From Uloborus plumipes (Eukaryota; Arthropoda; Arachnida; Araneae; Uloboridae), in the NCBI GenBank assembly GCA_038373865.1, contig JAXGGA010000024.1, positions 407,060 through 471,059 on the forward strand: a stretch of DNA of 64,000 bases. The letters are read 5' to 3'. Positions within the stretch are counted from its first letter, which is position 1. Each line of letters starts with the position of its first letter. A model generated the notes under the pieces. That model had not been told where the DNA came from, did not search any database, and worked only from the letters and a program-made list of their open reading frames with translations. The position numbers were made by a program, and so were the translations under genes. Below, piece by piece: positions 11,756-23,029 of this stretch.

Positions 11756-13277
11756 GATGAGGGTGTCGGGCAGTTAAAGAAAGCTATTTTTTTTTTTTTT
11801 TTGAAGATATTCTGTAGATTATTGTACGGATTACTGTCTGCAGATATTTTAAAGGTACGCCCAAACTTTTCAACATATCTGCAGTATTTCTGAAGAATTT
11901 TTCATATTTAGATTTCTTTAGGAAATTACAGGGAGAGAAGCTTATTCTGCTCGAAACTAGAAATTTTCTCCCAAGAGAAGCGATGCTGTTGCGATTACAT
12001 TAACTACGTACTTAACGTATTTACACATATGCGGACGTCGTTTTTGCTGTTTTTTGACTTGATAGAGGTGCCCTCAAAGAACTGTGTGATAAAAAAAAAT
12101 TGAAAGGAGTAAGTCATCGCCCTTCAAGAGGTGGGAATCCCTGGCTAAAGTATGAATTTGCGATATAGCTGGTGAACCCTCACATTAAAATTTGACTCGG
12201 CAATTTTACTTTCTTCTCTTATAGTACAATAAATTGAAGAAAAGTAGTACAATCACCGTGCGATGCGATTATTGGTCTTAAAATTTTGTAAATCCAATAT
12301 TATTTTTGAATTTTTTTTTTTAAACCACTTCACAGAATTGAAAATAAAACCCTCTTGAAGATTAAAATCGCAGTCTGCGTCAAGACCACCCCTCCTCGTA
12401 GGCATCAGCTATCGTTATCAAAACACATCACTGCAATAGTTACTAATTGAGGTGGCCGATGACCGATCTCTACTGTGAGTCTTTAACATTTAGATACTTT
12501 AACCAAAGGTGCCCAAACCGCTAAAAACGATGGTTGCCAAACCAATATAAAAAGATTCGCCGAAAATTAGACTATAGTAGTATATTCATGGAGTCAGCCG
12601 GTAGCTGATTTCTATGTCATGCCTTATTGTTCAAATATTTTAAATAGAAGCACTTTCCCAAAAAAAGGATGGCAGCCCTCAAATGTTATAGAGCAACCTC
12701 ATCAAAAAAAGGTAGAAAGAGGCTACCGCAAAAATATACAAAACACCTTAGTATAATTCCCTTAAAAGTTTTAGACTACACATTCTACGTCAGAAGCCCC
12801 TCCCCTCCCCAAAAACACACACACACACACTCACCGGTCTTTTTAAGGCAGTACAGTTTTAGATATTATTATTATTAGAATAAATTTCTGAAATATTTAC
12901 CAAGATAGCTGATGTCTATTGCATTACTTAATAAACAAACACTTTCGTCAGGGGTACCCACACCCTCAAAAAAAAAAACTATGGCGCCCCCAAGTATTAT
13001 AAAGTGCCTTCCCCACCCTAGCCCTAACCGAAGGAAGCTATTCAAAAATAAAACAAGGATTCCTCGCAAAAATCACCTCAAAAATTCCAACTGTGCATTG
13101 CATCATGACTTCCTACCCCTTCCCGCCTTTGTGTGCACCACTGCTTTAGTTATTGTCATTAGAATACATTGAAGGAATATTTACCTCGTTGGATGATGGC
13201 TAATCTCTAATTCGTCTCTAAGTATGCAAAAAAAAATCTTTGACTTCCCGATACCCTGTCCGGTCACCCTGGCGGAC
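11756..13277. repeat. inverted-repeat-bounded unit containing degenerate tandem blocks
   Basis: TGACCGATGAGGGTGTCGGG (near 11,752-11,771) is matched in inverted orientation by CCCGATACCCTGTCCGGTCA (13,248-13,267). Between them lie about three degenerate blocks of roughly 270-290 bp. Each begins with a TAGCTGAT(T/G)TCTATG-type sequence (about 12,602, 12,906 and 13,190) followed by A-rich and C-rich stretches such as CCTCAAAAAAAAAAACTATG. The frames at 12,669-12,878 and 12,912-13,172 fall in these blocks and are not genes. Whether this is one element or neighbouring copies of a MITE is unclear. Confidence 0.45.
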
Positions 13278-13405
13278 TGAGCGTTGATTGGCTTGCCAAT
13301 GAAAGTGATCTTTCTCCAGCAAACATTTTCAATGTACCTCCTTATCACTTTTTTTCTTCTCTGCGTGTGTACGTTGCCAGCTCACACATTCAAGGGTGGA
13401 TAAAT

Positions 13406-13470
<65 letters not shown>

Positions 13471-13560
13471 CGTTAATTTTGTTAAAATGATTTGGCAAAC
13501 CTTTAACACCCGATCTGCCAAGGAAGATAAGTGACCGGACAGGGTACAGGGCAGTCAAAT
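13240..13560. repeat. inverted repeat of about 55-bp arms flanking an (AT)n tract
   Basis: CCCTGTCCGGTCACCCTGGC...GATTGGCTTGCCAAT (13,254-13,301) pairs with ATTTGGCAAACC...GCCAAGG...GTGACCGGACAGGG (13,490-13,545), allowing small gaps. The loop holds a long pure AT dinucleotide tract. The left arm coincides with the right end of the 11.7-13.3 kb unit, so these termini belong to one family. Confidence 0.55.
13409..13467. repeat. (AT)n microsatellite, about 29 repeats
   Basis: An uninterrupted AT dinucleotide run of about 58 bp. Its translation gives a YIYIYI open frame at 13,382-13,600 (minus), which is an artefact. Confidence 0.97.
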
Positions 13561-13577
13561 TTGGTAAAGAAAACTGC

Positions 13578-14356
13578 CCTCCCCATGTTTTATTCACCAA
13601 ATGAGAAATATCACAATAAGAACTTCCTCCTAAAATTTCTATTCCATGACATAGGAGGGAAAGCTTAAATTTATGAAAGCAGCAAAAAATTAATTTGATT
13701 TTGTCCGGGAATACCGAAAGTGGAAATAAAATATTGTCTAGTTAAACGATTACTAAAAAAGGAAGTAATAAAATTTTCAGGCATTACCTGATTTAATAAA
13801 ATCCATATCATACTTGTAACGCTCTCAATTCATAATCTCGAATCTTTCCTTTATTTCTATTTTCAGACCGAGCAAGACTTTCTAAAACGCCTTAAATACA
13901 TATAAGGCACAAAACTGCGAAATATTCATAATTTCATAACTCAATTAATTTCCCCCTTCTCTTCATACATTCCAAGCAAAATAATAAAAAAAAAAGAAAA
14001 AAAACTAAAGCTCTTCAATTACTTCAAATATCCCTTTATTATCTGACAACGTGATTAAAATTATTTCAGGAACGAAAATTCTCGATAAGTTTCTAACCCT
14101 GCAGTAATTTTATTCATGACTAAAGAAGATAAAAGTGAAATTCTGCGTAATTTTTCTTTTATACAATTACTTCTAATCCACTCAGTGTTCTTTTGTTTAA
14201 AATGAGTTCCTTTCTTTTATTGTGGACACTACAAAATTAAATGTTAACTATAGAATTTTTGAATTTTCAACACCACTATTCTGAATCGACTTGAAACTGT
14301 TGCTAATTTTTAAGATATTTTTCAGTGACAATGGCTTGGCATTTTAAGCTAAAAAA
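13578..14356. other. AT-rich sequence, nothing recognised
   Basis: No open frame with recognisable content, no inverted or tandem repeats noticed. A-rich run near 13,982-14,007. Confidence 0.5.
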
Positions 14357-14779
14357 ATAAGTTGTTACCCTTTTGATTAGGCTTTTATGAAACGGACTTT
14401 AATTTTATGCGAAATAAATTCAATTTATCACCCACTAACAAAATATGTTTCATGGTAACTCGTTCATTAAAATTTGAGCGAACCTAAAACACTTGTCAGA
14501 GGATAAGGTAGACCGATGAGTGAATGAACTGTTGGTAATTTGTTTTAACAACAAGGTATCAAAAACTTTTGCTTAGATGAAGGGACAAAAGCTTTTGAAG
14601 CCTTGTTTTAAAAACAAATTACGAACTTTTCATTCACCGTGGTCTGTTCATTCACTCGTCGGTCTATCATCCTACACTCTGACAAATGTTTTAGGTTTGC
14701 TCAAATTTTAATGAATGAGTCACTATCAAAAACATATTGGAATATTTCGTGATAAAATGAATTGATATTGCATTAAATA

Positions 14780-16208
14780 CACTGGCGGACAAAAAAATCC
14801 CAACACCAAGAAAGACTTGTGTTAGATAAACGAAATTTGGTAGGCGTGTTTATACAACTGAAAGATGACATCGATTGAAATTTCGTGTTCCGCGCATAAG
14901 TGTGGCGCAGCTGGCGTCACTCAAAACATGCAAATAAGGCTTGTTTTAAAAGCGTGTTGTGAAGCTCATGCGTATTATTTTTCCGTGAAATTGGACGAAT
15001 TGCGTTCATTTTAGCCAGGAATACCTTTTAAGAAGACGAAGAAGCCATTATCAACAGCTCACCGAGTTTAAACGAGGTCGTACAAATTGGCTACGAGAAG
15101 GTGGATTTTCATTTCGCGATATTGCAGAAAAACTTGGGTGGGAATGTTTCCACCATGCATGATTATTGGAAGCTATGGGAAAGAGATGGTACTACCTCAA
15201 GAAGATCGAGTTCCGAGCTGCCACGTGGCACGACTGAGAAGGAAGATCGCCGAATCTTGCGTACGGCTGTGGCGCATCGTACTGCATCTGCGGCTGACAT
15301 TCGAGCTGCAGTTGGCACCGTCGTGACCCAAGGAATGGTAAGAAACTGTTTACTTCAAGGACAGCTCCGAGCCAGGCAGCCTGTAGCCGGTATTCTATTG
15401 ACTGCAAACCATTGCCTTTTCCGACGGCAGTGGTGCCACGACAAAGCTCACTGGAGGTCGGAGTGGAGATCTGTTGTAATTTTTGATGAAAACAGATTCT
15501 GAATTAGTGCCAATGGTGGCTGTATATTGGTCAGAAGGAGGCCAGGGGACCGCCTGCATCCAAGCGGTCTTCGGCCTAGACACACGAGACTCACACCTAG
15601 AGTTATGGTCTCTAGAGCAATTTCCTACGTCAGCAGGAGCATTCTTCTGGTTATCCCAAACTCACTGACTGAAAATTTGTCGTCAGTCTGTTAATTTAAC
15701 CAGTAGTACAGCCCTTCATGAGTAGCATTCAAGAGGGCGTTTTCCAACCGGATAACGCTCGCCCTCACATCGCTGCTGTAACGCAATGTGCTCTACAGAG
15801 TGCTGACATGTTACCATGACCTGCAAAATCACCAGGTCTGTCTCCAATTGATAACGTATGGGATATCATGGGATGGCACCTCGAGCATCATCCACAGTCA
15901 GCAATGACGGTCCTAGTATTGACACAGCAAGTGCAACAAGCATGGAACTCCATACCAGAAAGTGACATTCGGCACCTGTATGACATAATGCATGCACGCT
16001 TGCAGGCTTGCCTTCAAAATTCTGGAGGTTACACCCTCTATTAAATTAACATAATTTCACATTTGCACAGCATTTTCTTGAGCTTAAATTAGCCAGTGAT
16101 CTGGTACATTTAATCAATTAAACATGTTAACTAGACAATTGCATTACCCAAATTTCATTACTCTACGGCAATTTTTTCTTGGTGTTGGGATTTTTTTTTC
16201 CGCCAGTG
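14780..16208 (+). mobile_element. Tc1-like DNA transposon, 1,429 bp, inactive
   Basis: Terminal inverted repeats of about 32 bp: CACTGGCGGAC then A7 then TCCCAACACCAAGAA at the left, with the inverse ending CCGCCAGTG at 16,208. TA duplications lie at 14,778-14,779 and 16,209-16,210. Length and layout fit a full-length Tc1-family element. It sits in the right arm of a palindromic MITE, so it is the younger insertion. The transposase gene inside is broken by stops and frameshifts. Confidence 0.93.
15032..16044 (+). pseudogene. Tc1-like transposase, degenerate
   Basis: Fragments of a DDE transposase that would cut and paste the element at TA sites. The N-terminal helix-turn-helix part reads REGGFSFRDIAEKLGW (about 15,093-15,140), then shifts frame into DYWKLWERDGTTSRR and HWRSEWRSVVIFDENRF. 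That last motif holds the first catalytic Asp and is followed at once by a stop. The next block, ISANGGCILVRRRPGDRLHP, keeps the usual VRRRPGERL motif. The second-Asp block, FQPDNARPHIAAV (about 15,746-15,785), is in a different frame, as is SPGLSPIDNVWD (about 15,836-15,870), where the catalytic Glu is Asp. The C-terminus HLYDIMHARLQACLQNSGGY ends at TAA 16,042-16,044. The family is close to the Tcb/Tc1 group by motif. At least two frameshifts and several stops make it non-functional. Confidence 0.92.
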
Positions 16209-16240
16209 TATTAAAGTTTATTTCATAAAAACAAAATCAA

Positions 16241-17150
16241 AAAAGTGAAAACTAGTGAAACAATTCAAAAAGGAATAGTCCTGTTTTTAGGTACTTTTTT
16301 TGCGTTGCCCCCCCCCCCTTTCCGTATAGTTGCGGGACACCGGTATGTACCTTTTTTTTTTTTTTTTTTTTTTTTAAGTAACAGAACAGAGCGCTAGGAA
16401 TGTTTTAAGCTAAATCATTGGATAGAATTATTTATGCAAATATTTTGAATCATGAGAATCATTCGCATAATTATTAGATACAATTTTTTTACCCTGCACT
16501 AATGCATAGATTAAAAAGTTAGTTTTGCTTTTTTATGATAAGAGGACTAAAGAAAAGTTGCAAGAGAGAGAGAGAAATATTGCTCGCTTCAACTGGATAA
16601 GATATTTCATTTTTCACTTTTAAAGATACATATACTTCTTTGCTTAAATTTTACAATTAAAATTTATTTAAATGTGAAAAACACAAATGTTTACTAAATA
16701 AAAAGGAAAGATAATATGTCATATGGCTTCGTTGTAGCTCATAAAACCTTGAAATTAGAGACATTCAAGTTATTCCAAATATAATACGAAATCTTATACA
16801 ATAACCACTGCAGCTTCCTAGCCACTACAGTGTAACAGTTGTATCAGAAAGTTATTAAAATAATTCCGCAAAGATCTTTGATCATAAATTACCATATCAT
16901 ATTGGAAGAGCCGGAAGCTCAATGGGGCACTCATTCATTTAAGGACTTTCATTTTGATTAACGATTAGTGTCATGCTTTCTCCCTATAGCATAATGTTGT
17001 AAATTCCGTGCTTAAATCAAATATTTGTTATAAGCGATTCAATGAGAAATGGCAATGTAACTTCTTTGCATTAAATTCAGATATGCTCTTTATAACCACG
17101 CTTTCTAGACCGTCTCGGTTTTCAGAAGAAATATCGGTGTCTCGACCGGT
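16241..17150. other. low-complexity AT-rich stretch
   Basis: Contains a C9-10 run near 16,309, a T27 tract at about 16,350-16,376 and a (GA)n stretch near 16,564-16,575. No gene recognised; the frame at 17,008-17,229 has no known motif. Confidence 0.5.
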
Positions 17151-17325
17151 TTACTTCATGTCCCGGTACAAGAAAAATGTAATAACTGATGACCAAAAGA
17201 GTCTAAAAATGATTAACTTGAATGGTTAATTTCAAAAATAGTTTACTTCATAGTTTACTTCATGTTCCAGTACAAGACAAATTTAATCACTGATGACCAA
17301 AGGGTCTAAAAATGATTAACTGTGA
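17151..17325. repeat. imperfect tandem duplication, unit about 107 bp
   Basis: TTTACTTCATGTCCCGGTAC...TGATGACCAAAAGAGTCTAA (17,150-17,208) is followed by TTTACTTCATGTTCCAGTAC...TGATGACCAAAGGGTCTAAA (17,257-17,315). Both are followed by AATGATTAACT. Confidence 0.75.
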
Positions 17326-17902
17326 TGTATTATTTCGGATAATTAATTTGTTATTTGTATCACTGACATGGATAAAATTAATAGCGGATTAGCTTGTGAA
17401 GATTTTTACAGGATTAAAACCAAAAAAAAAAAACGATTAATAATAATAATTAAAAAAGAACTAGCCAATGAAAAGGACGTGCAAATATTGTTCAAATTTT
17501 TTTTCCTCATTCAAAATGTGTCTTTACATTAAGGTAACTAATGAATATCAACATATCAGAAATAAAATTCCTAAATTTATATGCTTTAGTCATTTATTAC
17601 TAACCCTGGTTCATAATTAGTAACCATTATTCATAATATTAAACTGCCCTCCTAAGCAGTCTAAAAGAAATCAAGGGTGTGTAGTGTGTACCTTTAAACA
17701 CCCAAATCGTAGAAGGGGAAGAGGGGAGCATTCTGTGTTCCAGTTGAAAATTTCAGAAATCTGGTAATCCTATTTATAACCATATTTTTGCTTCGAGTTT
17801 AAAAAAATGGATAAAACTTCAAAGTCAACACTTTTCTACTTTGATTGTAGATCATTTCCAAAGAAGCTAACAACGTATTTTTTTTCTAAATTGTGTTTAA
17901 CC

Positions 17903-17995
17903 AGGGCTGTGGAGTCAGAAAGAAGAGAACTACGACTCCGACTTTTTTAATTTCAAAACCCCCAACTCCAATTTCAATTCCTTAGCCCTACGCTC
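17903..17995. mobile_element. hAT-type MITE relic
   Basis: CAGGGCTGTGGAGTCAGAAA (17,904 on) followed by CTACGACTCCGAC and AACTCCAATTTCAATTCC matches the widespread animal hAT-type repeat whose terminus begins CAGGGCTGTGGAGTC and whose body repeats GACTCCGACTCC-like words. The right terminus is not found, so the copy is truncated or diverged. Family recognition is from general knowledge. Confidence 0.5.
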
Positions 17996-20799
17996 AACTG
18001 ACCTACACAAAATTAAAAGAAAAATGAGACGGAAAAAGGATGAACGAAAACTGATGATTAAAGTGTGCAACGCCGATTATATCAATAAGAAAAAGAAAAA
18101 ATGATTTCCAAAGCATGCATCAAATAAAACCGAGGTTGAAAATAACAAAAAAAATTTGCTTAATTCCATTTGTTAGCGTAGAAATAGTAATTTGAGTAAC
18201 TTAAAATTCTTCAAAATATCTAAATGATCTTTGAAAAAAGCACACATGAAATTTCTACTAAACTCTTCTCCTTTTCTCCTGCAGACACAACTCTAAAACG
18301 TTAGGAGCAGGATCCAACTTTACGGGTGAAATATAATATTTAAAACAAAAAGGGGGAAAGAACGCGTCCACACATTTCGTTTTAAATCTAAAAGCAGGGT
18401 TAGCTATTTTCTTATACAAATTTAATTTGAACTGAAAGAAATGATACGATATAAAAAACAAGTTCATTGTCCTCATCAAATAACTCAAAAACATGTTTTC
18501 GTAGATGTTTTGACATTCTCACTGTGTTAGTTTGTATTAGTGGTGTAAAACAACAAGCAATGGATTGAGAAATTCAAGATTTTCAGAAATCTAAACAAAG
18601 CTTTGCATGGAATGCCATCAACAAAGTATTTATATTCACGGTCTGGTGGTTCTTAGGAAGCAAATGTAATTGATATTTTTAATCTCCGCTTTTATTTGCT
18701 CGCAACGTTTTCAGAGAGAAGTTTTTCGCTCCGACTTAGCAAGTTATACATTGCGTAAATATATTTTTTGTTTCTTTTACAATGGAGCCTTTACGTAAGA
18801 GGCCTTTAACCTTATGCCTGTGTCACGCATATACTTTTGCACACATTGTCTGTTCTTCTTTCTCTCTCTCTCTTACAGTACAGTAGCACAAAATTACTAA
18901 TGTGTCCTTTAACAAATACTTGCTTTTTTATTTCTTTGTTTTTTATTTTATTTTTTTTACACATCTTTCAAAAAAAAAAAAAAAAAAAACTCTAGAAATG
19001 TTGTACTCTAAGTGCTGCACAGAAAATGCTAACACATTTTTAGAAGGATTTTGAAGAAATAAATATGTTAATCTCATAGCCAGTGTATTTTTTTATGGAG
19101 AGGAGGATTGTGTAAGTAAACTTAGAAAAAGCTTTTAAAACAGAGCAAAGGCGACGTAGTTCACAAGAGTTGAAGAGAGTCTGGAGGAATGGGACTGAAC
19201 TGCAACTAGGCTTAAATGAAATGTGAAAAAAAAATGTCGACCTTGTAAAGTAGATTGACTTTTTGCCCCTAGTAAGGATCTAAGTAAGTTTCTATCATTT
19301 GAATATGGAAATGTACTGCTGAAAATGAAAAATAACGTTTCAATGCAAGATCTGTTACAAAATAGTTTGTTTTCTCTTTATGTACAGTAATTTTCTAAAT
19401 TAATTTCCAAATGTTTTTGATTTTTGAAATAAGCCCAAAAGCAGAGTACTTAAACTTACGATTCCAATTGTGTGTGTGGCGGGAGGTGGGGGATATAAAA
19501 AAAGCGCAAAAACTACCGCTTTTTTTTTTTTTTTTTTTTTTGAAAATGTTGAAGATTATCTATTCGCCGTTATACAGAAGGTAAATGTAACTTCGAATGC
19601 AACCAAGGATACTTGGAAAAGTAATAAAGCGCTCAGAGCTCTCCGATGTCTGGAAAAACCACCGTGGGAGGAACCAAGAACCTTTTAGACACCAAAAAAG
19701 GAGACATGATACAAGTTTTAGCATTTTCGGTCTTTTTTCTGGGATATTGGGAAAGTATCTTTTAAAAGGTGGGGGGGGGGGGGTAATAAGTCATTTGAAG
19801 TATCAAATTAGAAAACGTAAAGCTCTCCCACTCTCTCTCTTCCTTTGTCCCGATTTTGATTCGTTGTAAAAAAGTTAGATAATATTGAAGGTTAATTAAT
19901 CATTTGAACATTACATAATAACTAACGGTTTGAACTAGGCTGTGTGGGAGCAGCCACACAATTTAAATATTGCTACGTGCATGCCTGGTGACAATGCAAG
20001 CTTAAGCTAGAAACTTAATATTACAAGTGTAGGCAGTATACAATAAAATAATAGAAAGGGTTAAACAGAACAAATAAGAGTAAAACACCAATTAACAAAT
20101 TAAAAGACTTTTTTTTTTGAAGTATTCATCATAAAGGATATATTAATTTTATTTGTACTCTGAAATGTAATTACATCTGTTTATGTTATTCGAAAATTGC
20201 ACATTTGCTTAAGACCGTGAGTAAATTAAAAAATAACAAAAAAAAAGATAAAGCTTCCTTTTTAAGAAAAAAATGACAAAGGATTTGCTTAAATGCAGAA
20301 ACATGCCCCGTTTTAATCAAACTATTTAAAGTTAAAGCACAGCAAACGACTAGAGCTGTTTCTCGACTTGTGAACAATAAATAGCAACTAGTCAACAAAG
20401 ACACTCATGTAAAGCTCAAATAACAAATAGCGACTCCTGAAAAAAAAAAACTTTTTTAATTAAAACGGAGTTAATACCTCTCTATTTCCCACCTGGATTT
20501 TGCATGAAAAAAAATGGCTTAGTGCTAACATCTTTTTATCTCTTAATTACAAATGAGAGAAAGAAATCGCTGAAATAAATATTAGTGCAATCTTTTAATT
20601 AAACACGATTAGAAATGTATGAGAAAATGAGTTTTATTTTTTTAACATAACACTGAATTTTTCTGTTTTAAAACTTAAGGTTTTCCATAGTATTTTCGAT
20701 GGTTAATTTTAAAAACAAATATTTGAGTGTCTTCCTAAAACAGCCTTAAAATTTAAAAATGTAACGACATTGAGTTTTTCGCTATTGATCTTAAAATAA
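17996..20799. other. AT-rich non-coding stretch
   Basis: No gene recognised. Homopolymers lie near 18,970-18,989 (A), 19,520-19,542 (T) and 19,772-19,784 (G), with a short TC-rich tract near 18,861. The frames at 18,258-18,494, 19,470-19,688, 19,597-19,869 and 20,186-20,404 have no domain I recognise. Confidence 0.5.
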
Positions 20800-21436
20800 G
20801 GGGTTTGCTCATAATTGATGTCACGTTTTTTTTAAACATATTTTACCCCCTTCCCCGTTGTCACAAAATGTCACACTTCATATTACCCCCTCCACGCCCC
20901 TTGTCACTTGTCACGCTGTATTAAACGAACATACCGTTGCAAAAAAGTTTTTATTTCAACAAAAATGTCTAGTCCCAAGTAGCATCAACTCATCGGATTT
21001 TGCTCGACCGATCATCGAACTCCTCGCAAACTGATCCCGTAACGCACGATGACATCGTTCCGATCAGTATCCGAGCACGGTTTTCGATGAGCTACTTTTC
21101 ATCGGAAAGCGATATCCTTCCGATCAAGTTTCCCGATGAAATTCATCGGCACGGGACTATTCTGCTCGTAAATTGCTCCAAATCTCATCGTATTTCGAGC
21201 AAAACTCATCGGATTTTGCTGCTCGGATTCTGTTTGACTGATGAGACATATTGGATCTTCGGCCGATGAGAATTTCATCGGGTTTCGGTGAATGGCCGAT
21301 CATCGGCCGATGAGACGATGCTGCTAGGAAGTGTTACACTCCTTTTTACATCCTCCTTTCCCCTTGTCACAAACGGTTACAATTTCACGATCTCTTTCTT
21401 CTGCCCTCAAAGTGTAACATCACTTGTGAACGACCC
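20800..21436. mobile_element. MITE-like element with diverged termini, hosting a second MITE
   Basis: GGGGTTTGCTCATAATTGAT (20,800 on, continuing GTCACG) pairs with the inverse of ATCACTTGTGAACGACCC (21,419-21,436). The outer blocks are C-rich and repeat CCCCTTGTCAC-type words (20,850-20,915 and 21,358-21,372). A different, GC-richer element (20,973-21,330) interrupts it. Superfamily not determined. Confidence 0.5.
20973..21330. mobile_element. nested MITE rich in CATCGG/CCGATG words
   Basis: The termini TCCCAAGTAGCATCAACTCA and, inverted from the right end, TTCCTAGCAGCATCGTCTCA form an imperfect repeat of about 24 bp. The body contains more than fifteen CATCGG, CCGATG or CGATGA words in both orientations, so it can fold on itself at many places. 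GC content is well above the flanks. The open frame at 21,000-21,269 follows this composition and has no known domain. Confidence 0.65.
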
Positions 21437-22348
21437 ATAGTGGAATGGAAAAAAAAAGTTTGATAAAGAATTAAAAAACACAATTACATTGAGTTTTATA
21501 TTTCTGACCTTGAAAAAAATAAATGAATGTTGTACAAAAATGTGTAATGTGAAACTTTAGCGATGCACATTGCACATTTTATGTCACAAATTTTTGCACT
21601 GATTAGGAAAGTACCCGATCATGGAATAATGATTTTTTTTTAATGAGTACCAATCGAAAGAGTATTGCTAAACATGTTTCTGGACGCAAGCGTTTTTGCC
21701 CTCGCGCCCCCGTTATGGAAATATAAGGTCCTAAAGTCAGCTGATTTTTTTTGAATAATCGCCAATTTTAGCAATTATGATGAAATCGGGAAGCTGCGGC
21801 GCGAATTCGCTATTTGCGTCTAACAAAAAACTTAATTCCCATTTTTGGTCATCTGCAAAGCTTGTGAAAGACGGCTTCACAATATTCTTTTACTTTTGCT
21901 TGTGTATGCTAACAAAAAGCTACTATAAAGCCTATGACGTGAAAAGCAGAGAGCTTTTTAAAGAGGGAAAACAAGTTTAAACAATATCAAAATTAAATTT
22001 TATCTTACTATTTGCGATAAAAGCACGTCCCTTGTTTAAGGGGCTCAGGAGGGGACAATGGAGCCTCCTGTTTTTTTTAAGTGTACGTGCTATTCTGTAG
22101 TATGGGGGGAGGTGATATTTTGTTTTTTAATTGCAGAAAATGCAAGTATAAATTTTTTCGAGGAGAGGAGGGGGAGGTTTTTTTTTTTGAACTGCTCAAA
22201 ATTTACTGATTTTCTTTTTCTTAAATTTCCAATGGCAGGCTACAAAAGGAGAAACGCAAAATAGAAACACAAACACATAGCAAAATGAAAAAACAGAGAA
22301 AGACACAAAATCTTGTCTTTAGCACATCCGGGCTCTGGCCTCCCAGTA

Positions 22349-22900
22349 TCATCCGTGGAGGGTTCTGGAGTTGAGTGCAGGGCAGTCAAGGAGATGAGCA
22401 GAGTTCATCTCCCTCTCTGTAAGGCAGAGCATGCAAGTTGGACTGTCACGAAAGTTGAGTCTGTAAAGGTGTTTCGCAAGACAATCGTGTCCCGTCAGGA
22501 GTCTGGAAAGGTCAACTGCTTTGAATCTAGGGAAGTCCGGGATGTCTGTGATGGATTTGAACCAGGTTTTGGATGAGTTGCTTTCATGGAAATTATTAGA
22601 TAGGTTGTTCTGGAACAGGTCTCTGATTAGTAGTTTCACCGAATGGAAAGACATATCTTTGGGGGATGTCTGGATGATAGTTGTGCCCGTTTTGCGAGAA
22701 AATCCGCCTTCTCATTACTCGAAATGCCGCAGTGACCAGGGATCCACTGCAGGGCAATAACTTTGCCTTTTGAGGCTAGGATCTCCAGGATGGAAATACA
22801 TTTATTGATGGAAGTAGATTGTGATGCGAGAGGGGAATTGATAGATAAAAGTGCTGCCTTGGAGTCGGATAGGATTACTGCTTTGGCGAATTGTTCTGTT
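22349..22900 (-). pseudogene. RNase H C-terminal part plus zinc-knuckle tail of non-LTR retrotransposon
   Basis: From about 22,895 the minus strand reads EQFAKAVILSDSKAALLSIN, with the third catalytic Asp in LSDSKAAL, then IALQWIPGHCGISSNEKADF, with the WIPGH-x-GI-x-x-NEKAD signature and the fourth catalytic Asp. A change of frame near 22,650 leads to SRLLTGHDCLAKHLYRLN and the Cys/His tail CMLCLTEREMNSAHLLDCPA (CX2C...HX4C), common at the C-terminus of these retrotransposons. A stop follows near 22,349. The match to the other half at 26,122-26,350 is clear, so this is one domain split by an insertion. Confidence 0.88.
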
Positions 22901-23029
22901 ATAGTCTGTGGAGTTAGCGACAAAAACAGCCGAAATATTTCACTTCCGGATACCAGTGTGAAATTTGGTACAGAGCTTAGGTACATATATAAGAACAAAA
23001 AACCGCCGGGAGACACTTGATCAGGGGTC

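Larger units (their letters stand above)
14357..16240. mobile_element. palindromic MITE split by a Tc1-like element
   Basis: The left arm (about 14,357-14,565) includes TTCATTAAAATTTGAGCGAA (14,462 on) and TAGACCGATGAGTGAATGAAC. The right arm mirrors it as GTTCATTCACTCGTCGGTCTA (14,644 on) and TTGCTCAAATTTTAATGAAT. The centre lies near 14,577. The right arm is interrupted at 14,779 by the Tc1-like element and resumes at 16,209: TTAAAGTTTATTTCATAAAA pairs with TTTTATGAAACGGACTTTAA at 14,383-14,402. Without the insert it is about 450 bp, almost entirely inverted repeat. No coding capacity; target duplication not resolved. Confidence 0.75.

Noticed and set aside
13382..13600. Frame with a YIYIYI repeat
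   Set aside because: Translation of an (AT)n microsatellite.
15192..15583. Minus-strand frames at 15,192-15,407 and 15,395-15,583
   Set aside because: Antisense to the Tc1 transposase pseudogene.
19597..19869. 90-codon frame with basic N-terminus
   Set aside because: It crosses a poly(G) run and a TC-rich tract; no known domain.
22313..23020. Plus-strand frames at 22,313-22,576, 22,521-22,760 and 22,763-23,020
   Set aside because: Antisense shadows of the retrotransposon RNase H and zinc-knuckle region on the minus strand, extending into the foldback terminus.
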